This document shows, one piece after another, positions 57,424-64,000 of a stretch of DNA of 64,000 bases. Each line of letters opens with the position of its first letter. The first letter of the stretch is position 1. The stretch is from Massariosphaeria phaeospora. Taxonomy: Eukaryota > Ascomycota > Dothideomycetes > Pleosporales. The stretch lies in assembly GCA_011032825.1 (NCBI GenBank), contig JAADJZ010000004.1, forward strand, positions 124,001-188,000. Reading direction: 5' to 3'. A program made the position numbers and the translations under genes. The notes beneath the pieces are model-generated. The model worked only from the letters and a program-made list of their open reading frames with translations, did not search any database and was not told where the DNA came from.

Positions 57424-59980
57424 TTACTGCATCTCAACCTCCAGTTCGTTGCGGACCTCGTTGTCCCCTGCTGACTGACTCGGACTGCGACTCCTCTCAA
57501 CCGCTGGACTAGCACCAACACTCAGTCCCTTGATCCCGTCAACGAGGTTCTGGCCGACATTCTGACTGAATGCAGCTGCAGCTTCTAATGCCGTTGGTGT
57601 TGGCGTCGCATTGCTCGCCGCCTCACCATGAGGAGTCTCCTCCATCTGCGCGTCGCTAGAAGGCGGATGTACAACTGTGCCCGCACCCGTAGCCTGGGAT
57701 GCCGTCTCCGTACCAGTGACAACCGATTCGCCCGGCACAGGCGTCGAAGTACCTGAGCGGTCTTCAGGAGAAGAGTGAGGGTCGCTTGTCTGGGGCGTGA
57801 GACCCGGTGGCGCCTGCGGTCCAAAGGCATTCATCTCTTCGTCCGTCCTACCAAAGCACTCGGCCCACCACCGTGTTTCGCCTTTCTTGGGGAAAATTAT
57901 CCGCTCCTGGCCTCGCACCGAGTCGTTGACGACGGGGTCATATTTGGGGTTCATGAACTCCTGCTTTCGGCAGAGGAAGTAGTCCCATACGGATCGTGTG
58001 CGTTGCGATGCCCGGGCTTCGACACGCTCCTTCTCGTTGTCGAAGAGAAAGGTTCCGTACTGGCAGGAGTAGAGGTGGTACAGTAAGCGGCGGAGAAAGC
58101 GCTCGTTGAACTCGAAGCGGGTCGGGTATTGGTAGAACAGTTGGTAGGTAGCATCGAGGAATTGATGGAAGACAGGAGAGAGCTCATTAGTCTTTGTGAC
58201 ACGATGCTCTTCTACTGTGCCAATCTTCACTGAAGGTTTTGAGTTGGGAGTGCCTTCAGAGGTGGGCGCGATGTCTGAGACATTCTGCAGTTCGCCTCCA
58301 TTCGTGTCAGTAGCCTGACTGAGAGATTCATTTGACTCATTATGACGATTGAACAGGCCTCGAGCGCCACGTAAAGCGTTCTCGAAGGGATTGCTGCCGG
58401 CTGCAGTGTCACCTTTCGTTCGCTCTATTCGTTCATTCTCGACGGAAAACCACTTGTCACTACTTAGAAAGCCGGAGCGGTGGCGGAACATATGTCCAAA
58501 TGACAGCCAATCTTTCTCTACCAGCACAATGAAGCCTTCTAGTGTGCGGTAGTAGGGGTCGAGGCAGATCTGACTAAGGGCACTCAGTTGGCTGGTCCGG
58601 TCCCAGCCGTCCGAGCAGTGGATGAGCACATGAGAATGCATGATCCCCACTGTCTGCGCAATCAAGGCAGTGCCGTCAAGGATGTTGCTAACGTGCTTGA
58701 TCCAATTGCTTTTAGCCAGGAGCGCCCGGTTAGGCGGTAATTTCGTGAAGTCAGACTCTTTGAGGGCGTCCACAACAGCTTCCAGAGATCTCCGCATGAC
58801 GTGGATGTTGTCTATTCCAAGGTACGCCTTCTCTGCTCCTGGGTAGTAATCCATCTTCTCCGAGCCCAACCCTACTGCTTGCATAGCGTACGCATTCACG
58901 GTCGGTCGTGCATCAACAATGAGATTTCGTTGTTGTGCCCCGTACACTTTTGGTTTATCGCTTTCGGTTTCAATCTCGGAGGAGTCGGTGAGGTCGTCAG
59001 CGTTAGTACCGCCCGAGGTGACTTGTTCCGTGTCCATTATTCCCACATAAGAACTGTTAGAATCATATTCGTGAAGATTGACCATGCTCGACTCTGGACT
59101 GGAGCCGGCGGGAGTCTGCGACGTTTTCCACCCACGATTGGTAGCAAATATAGCCGCGACCAGTCTCTCGTCTTGCGCATTACGATTGCCACGGAGGCCC
59201 GGTTGCGGTTGTGAGCTGCGCGTTATGGAGCAGTTGTTTATAGGGTGCCGGTATACGAGGGCAGGTATGCGTTGCCGCGAGCGGTACTCGCCAGCATATC
59301 GGAGGACGCTGTCAGAGACCCTGGAGGGGACGACGACCAGGGCGGGGTAGGTTTTCGAATACTACAAGATAAGTCAGTATTCAATATTTTGGGAACAGAG
59401 AACCAACGCCAACGCGTACCTTGTATTCTATGTTGATCTCTGATATCCTCCACCCCTTCTCTGTGTCTTTGGGGCTGATGCCTAGCCGCTTCCACTCGCG
59501 ACGCGCATCGTAAATCTCCCAGCCATTAAACTGGTCTTCCGGAGGCTTCGGCTGGTATGAAAACGCCAATAGCTTGTCCAGCCGACCAAGCTTGCACGAA
59601 AGCCCTCGAATAGTGTCGTAGACGTCGCGGGCCTTCCTCTCGTCGAGAAAGTTGAATGCGAAGAAGGTAAAGTCGCGACACCGTAGCCGGATTGAGGGAT
59701 CGAGGTGAGATGCTGGCGGAGACGGGCGCAAACAGCAGTACGATATCATGGGATATGTGATCCACACTTCTTTCTGTCGAGCCGGTTTTGCAGAGGGCGT
59801 GGAGCCGGGGGGAGGGGAAGGCAGGTAGCTGAAAACGATATGGTGGGGCATGAGATGCAGCGTGCCGTCGAGACGTGCACCTCTTCGCCAGAGGGTGACA
59901 TCTTCCACCTAGAGACTGTTAGGGACCGAATGAGCTAGCACACTCGCGGTATGTACCTTGCTGACGCGGATTCTCTCCAT
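57424..59980 (-). CDS. YMR1: Myotubularin-family phosphoinositide 3-phosphatase
   Basis: Exons 59980-59957, 59908-59420, 59361-57424 (2,451 nt, 816 aa). The N-terminal PH-GRAM domain is residues about 8-120 (VEDVTLWRRGARLDGTLHLMPHHIVFSY ... DFTFFAFNFLDERKARDVYDTIRGL). Next is the myotubularin catalytic domain with PALVVVPSRVSDSVLRYAGEYRSRQRIPALVYRH and the P-loop HCSDGWDRTSQ (CX5R, with the Cys and Arg intact). It ends with CLDPYYRTLEGFIVLVEKDWLSFGHMFRHR and WDYFLCRK. The enzyme dephosphorylates PI3P and PI(3,5)P2 on endosomal and vacuolar membranes. The C-terminal 120 residues are Ser/Pro/Thr-rich and disordered. It appears intact and active. Confidence 0.92.
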
Positions 59981-60816
59981 GGTGACAAGGTATACACGCG
60001 GTGGTGTGTTGGTGGTGGTAGTGGGGTTGGTATGGCTGGCTATGGTTGCGGTGGACTGGACTTATGTACGCGCAGCTGGGTAGATATAGAACGTAGAACG
60101 AATCTGGTAGCTTCGGCTCTCACTGTAATGATGGTTAACTTTCCATGTTAGTGTTTTGGTGGACTGCACGATGCAGTTACCATGTTCCGTCATGCTATCG
60201 CCAAGAGCCTTGGCGTTGCTATCGATACGCATAGCTACGCCGGACATTCACTTCGCACATCTTTCACCAAATTTCAATGCATTCTCATGCCCTTTCTACC
60301 CATTGGTTTCCCTCCCCGATTCCGTCTTGTGTCTATGCCTCTGGATTACCTTTCACAAATCTGGTCAAGTTTGTCATCACACACGTAGCCGACGATAGAA
60401 GCTTGTAGCCCACGATACATTCTAAGTCCATACACCTAACTAGCAGCATACATACAGTCCGATTATGTTGCATTTTGACTGTACCGCACATGCAAAACCT
60501 TTGTTTAGAGGAAGACGTTAGCCCTCAGTATCAACCAGCAAGTGATCGATGGAAGAACCTGAACTTTCTAGACCGAGGAAAGAAAGGCATGCGCACTCCT
60601 TCCATAAAGAAACAGAGAAAACCTAGCCCGAGTCGCAGCATACTGGCATGCCGATAATCAGATGCCATCCCTTGAAAGTGTCTACTTAAGATCCGTTAGT
60701 CGTTTCGTCAATGTCGATTGGATTAGTAAAACCGTAAGATCAACAGAGAAAGAGACGACAGTACGAGACAAGCAGATCTGGTATTAGTAGATAGACACTT
60801 CTAAGCCTGGAAGCAT
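59981..60816. other. Intergenic region between YMR1 and BBP/Msl5
   Basis: 840 bp. The promoter of YMR1 is at the left side and the BBP 3' untranslated region at the right. I see no gene. Confidence 0.5.
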
Positions 60817-62910
60817 TTAGGCTGGCGGGGGAGGTGGCGGAGGCGGTGCCTCACTAGGCGGGGGAGGCGGTGGGATGTCGCTGGGTGGGGGCGGTGGAGG
60901 AGGCACGCTGCCAGGAGGCGGGGGAGGCGGAGGATTGCCAGCACCGCCGAAGGACTGGAACAGCGCATCGAGGCCAGGAGGGGGACCATTGTAAGAATTC
61001 ATGCCTGGTGGAGCAGCCAGAGGTGCAGAGCCAGGCGCAGCGCCGGGAGCCGCATGTTGATCGTACCCGTAATTGCTGTAGCCGTAGGACGATGCCCCTG
61101 GAGCAGTAGGAGCAGCAGCACCATTCCACGGAGCAGCGTTGTTGTAGCCACCTTGGTTATACGACGAACCGCCTCCGGAGGCCCATGGAGCGCCGTTGGA
61201 ACCAGCGTCATGGTTCTCATCCTTGCGCGCCCACGGGGCAGAACCTCCGGTGGGTCCACGCTCCCAAGGCTTGAGAGTGCGTTGCTCTTCGCCGCCATAG
61301 TTGTTATTGTTTTGGTCCTGGTTGTTGTACTCGATGGCTTGACGGGTTTCACCACCACCACCACCACCAAGCTCCTCCATGAATGCGTCCAGCGGGTTTG
61401 TGGGAGCGGCGTTGATCCTGCCACCATTGCGATCACCGCCACGGGGAGCATTGCGCCAATCTTGACCACCCTTCTTCTCGGGACAATCACGGGCGAAATG
61501 TCCGGCCTGTCCACACACGCGGCAGATGATGCTGGCAGTGAAGTTCTGCTTCTCGGGACAATCATATTTGCGATGACCGATCTCGCCGCCTGTCGGATGT
61601 TAGTCAAGTCATTTGTGTATTTCAAAGAACGATAGAGTCTTACAGTTCTGGCACGCTTGGTTCTCATCGTCACGGAGGGTACCGTTGAGAGCGGCAAGCT
61701 CACGAAGCTGATTGCGCTTGAGTTCATTCTGGCCTTCTGGGATAGAAGCAGCCTTTTAGAGTTAGTATAGATACACATGAAGGAGTGTGGAGAAACATAC
61801 CGTCTCAATAACGTTGTGAATAAGCTTCTTGGCTTTGTTGACTTTGTCTTCGGTTTCGGCCATGATGAGACAGTGCAGATCCTCCTCCTGGTTGCTGGTA
61901 TGGGCCGCATCGGATCGTCCCTTACCCTCCTTTACGGAGCCTTTTCCACGGATGGCGATTTTGGCGCCGGACTCAGACTCCATCTTCTTGAGCGTGTTGC
62001 CACGAGGACCAATTAATAGGCCAACTGTTAGTGCAAAGAAAGCTGCAGTTAGTGTATTGATCAAAAGAGGTAAGTAAAATGATGAATCGGGTGGGTTAGT
62101 GACATGGCTTTTGCTGCAAAACAGGCCAAATGCGAGTGTGCATCCGACAAGTTGAGCAAGCTGGTCAAGACGAAGGCAAGGGAAAGAGAGGGAAGTAAGA
62201 AAGGGGTTTGGGTTAGTAGCATACTGAAGTTAATTTCCGGATAGTCATTGACCGGCACGTAGACCTTCTCCTGCGTCTTAGTAGGGCGCCTATAATCCGG
62301 CGGCGGATGGTAGTTATTCAGCGTCTTCATCGCCTGATCGACAAGCTTATGGCGCTCATCCTCGAGCTTCTTGCGATAGCGGTACTCGCGAGTATTGACA
62401 CGACGACCGAAATTGTCATACTGCGGCGCGGGCGAGGGAGACCTGGAAGTGTTAGTTGTGGCCCGATGCGAACGCGACCAGATCTGCTCTTACCTATCGT
62501 CATCGGCGGGAACAACATCGTTGATCTTCAGCTTCTGGGTGATCTCCTCGATGCGCAGATGCAACGTGTACGCGTCGAGCTGCTCCGAGGTCATGACGGC
62601 ATGGATGGCCGTGGGTAAGCCCATAAGACCAGCGGCCTTGTTCTCGCTCGCGTCACCCCATCGATTGCGCTTCCGACGGCGCTGCGGGACCTCAGATTCG
62701 ACTGTCACTAATTAGCGATCACGAAGAGATGAAGTACGCAGTGGGTCTCTTACCTCGGGTCGGGCTGCGTCCACGCTTCAGCTCCGTCAAGCCCGTCGAG
62801 GGGTCGGCAGGATTGTAGCCTCCATCGTCTCCGTGGTCTCCGCCGATTCGACGACGATTCCCTAACGGGATGTTGTTAGAGCCAGTGATTCCCTGATTGC
62901 GCCACGCCAT
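60817..62910 (-). CDS. MSL5: Branchpoint-bridging protein (BBP / SF1)
   Basis: Exons 62910-62754, 62707-62494, 62442-62225, 62024-61801, 61752-61644, 61589-60817 (1,695 nt, 564 aa). The SF1 helix-hairpin and N-terminal region contains [19 protein letters not shown], with the U2AF-binding RKRxRW motif, and [18 protein letters not shown]. The KH/QUA2 domain follows: [41 protein letters not shown] and [22 protein letters not shown]. Two zinc knuckles come next ([30 protein letters not shown]), then a long Gly/Asn- and Pro-rich tail ending in PPPPPP runs. It recognises the intron branchpoint in the commitment complex. The third intron (62025-62224, 200 nt) is about four times longer than the others. 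Confidence 0.94.
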
Positions 62911-63524
62911 GTTGTACGGCGGGTGGTGTGGGAAGCGGGTGGTGGGTGTGAGAGAGGAGAAAAAGTGGCGAGCTATAAAGTACGGTTCCAGCTGCGACGC
63001 TAGCGACGCGGCCGCACTAGCCAGAACGAGCACAAGCGTAACATTACGCGGCAACGCTGAGGCCTGCGACTTCACCGGTCGTCACCTCAGCAAACACACG
63101 CGTTTGGAGTCACCTAGGCAGGCGGCATTACAAGGGCAAATACGGCCTCTAGTTAGAGCTTCGTTTGTCACTTGTATGATGTCTGCGTCAACTTTTTCAC
63201 AGTTCCGCGGGCGTAGCTTTACCTTCCCACCTCCAGATCAGGACGGCAGCTACACACGTAGAATCGGCCAAACCCATATGATAGACGTCCAAGAACTTAG
63301 TTTCGATAGAACAGGCCGGTAGCTCAGACATACCATCCACTAGTAGGAGCACACCATCGCTGTCAGGAACCGTAATTTCTAATCACGGATCATCGTCATA
63401 CTTGTGCCCCTCATCCACCCCACATCACTTCGTGCCGAGCTATAAACCCTCACTCCCTCGGCTCACAATCAAAAAGTCTTCGTATACTTTTAATTACTAG
63501 ACCCACTTACGCATATCAGCAAAC
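62911..63524. other. Divergent intergenic region, BBP / GST
   Basis: About 610 bp holding both promoters. A TATA box for the GST lies at 63441. No other feature. Confidence 0.5.
63441..63446 (+). promoter_or_regulatory. TATA box of the GST gene
   Basis: TATAAA, 84 bp upstream of the ATG at 63525. Confidence 0.5.
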
Positions 63525-63978
63525 ATGGCCTCCCAAGAACCCTCCATCAACCTCTACACCACCCAAACACCCAACGGCATAAAGATCTCCATCACCTTAG
63601 AAGAGCTCGGGTACGCTCCGCTTAGCTCCCTGCCCCACTCATCCGCTTTACATACTTCTAGACTCCAGAACTAACACCTCTTGCTCGTACATAGCATACC
63701 CTACAATGTCCACAAGATCGACATATCGAAGAACACTCAGAAGGAGCCATGGTTCCTAGCCATCAACCCGAACGGGCGCATCCCTGCCCTAACCGACACC
63801 TTCACCGACGGCCAAACGATCAACCTGTTCGAGTCCGGGTCGATCATGCAATACCTTGTTGCGCGGTATGATCCAGACTATAAGATCAGCTATCCGGCTG
63901 GGACGCGCGAGTGGTATGAGATGAACAACTGGTTGTTCTTTCAAAATGCCGGGGTGGGCCCTATGCAGGGACAGGCTA
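63525..63978 (+). CDS. Ure2-like glutathione S-transferase, N-terminal part (continues beyond the window)
   Basis: Exon 1 is 63525-63610 and exon 2 is 63695-63978, the latter ending at a GTAAGT donor at 63979. The start is MASQEPSINLYTTQTPNGIKISITLEELG. The thioredoxin-like N-terminal domain is seen: YNVHKIDISKNTQKEPWFLAINPNGRIPALTD, FESGSIMQYLVARYDPDYK and the WYEMNNWLFFQNAGVGPMQGQA linker of Ure2/GST-theta-like fungal enzymes. The PNGRIPAL and FESGSI blocks form the glutathione site. It probably detoxifies electrophiles or peroxides using glutathione. The C-terminal helical domain lies past position 64,000. Confidence 0.88.
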
Positions 63979-64000
63979 GTAAGTTGGGACAATTCCACTA

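Overview
The window looks like chromosomal DNA of a filamentous ascomycete (Pezizomycotina, probably Dothideomycetes; the class is an inference). The genes have short GT-AG introns (about 45-120 nt, mostly near 50) and encode fungal protein families (AIM24, MIM2, myotubularin YMR1, branchpoint-bridging protein, Stm1-like, DUF7726-like, fungal F-box). A very AT-rich block full of transition-type stop codons is typical of repeat-induced point mutation (RIP).

Region 1 (1-11,582) is a nest of dead Tc1/mariner (pogo/Fot-like) DNA transposons. Six copies can be delimited by terminal inverted repeats and TA target duplications: a 1.86-kb element inside an inverted 1.86-kb relative, a 2.1-kb element 50 bp away in the same host element, a second 2.1-kb element abutting that host, and a 1.84-kb element inside the latter. 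A 501-bp solo LTR with a perfect 5-bp target duplication also sits in the second 2.1-kb element. The right edge of the nest is sharp at 11,580 and is followed by two small tandem-repeat arrays.

Region 2 (11,583-31,200) is a gene-bearing segment: a mitochondrial-type SMP/LEA protein, a frame-broken aldo-keto reductase, AIM24, eIF2-beta, MIM2, a frame-broken DUF7726-like gene, a tentative Trp-rich gene, a secreted aerolysin-like pore-forming protein convergent with a secreted AA9-like LPMO, and an F-box protein. Region 3 (31,200-44,060) is gene-poor; the only convincing gene is a proline-rich GPI-anchored wall protein at 37,028. Region 4 (44,060-64,000) holds ordinary housekeeping and regulatory genes: an arrestin-like protein, a bZIP factor, an Stm1/PAI-RBP1 RGG protein, an RBR E3 ligase with a myristoylation-type N-terminus, YMR1, BBP/Msl5, and the start of a Ure2-like glutathione S-transferase cut by the window end.

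No gene cluster or operon logic is evident. The genes act in separate processes: translation (eIF2-beta, Stm1), splicing (BBP), mitochondria (AIM24, MIM2, LEA), phosphoinositides (YMR1), ubiquitin (RBR, F-box, arrestin adaptor), and wall or secreted functions (GPI protein, LPMO, pore former). All spliced models were assembled by eye. Exon sums are divisible by three in the intact genes. Three genes (AKR, DUF7726-like, LPMO) need single-base corrections to read through, which means either decay or assembly error.
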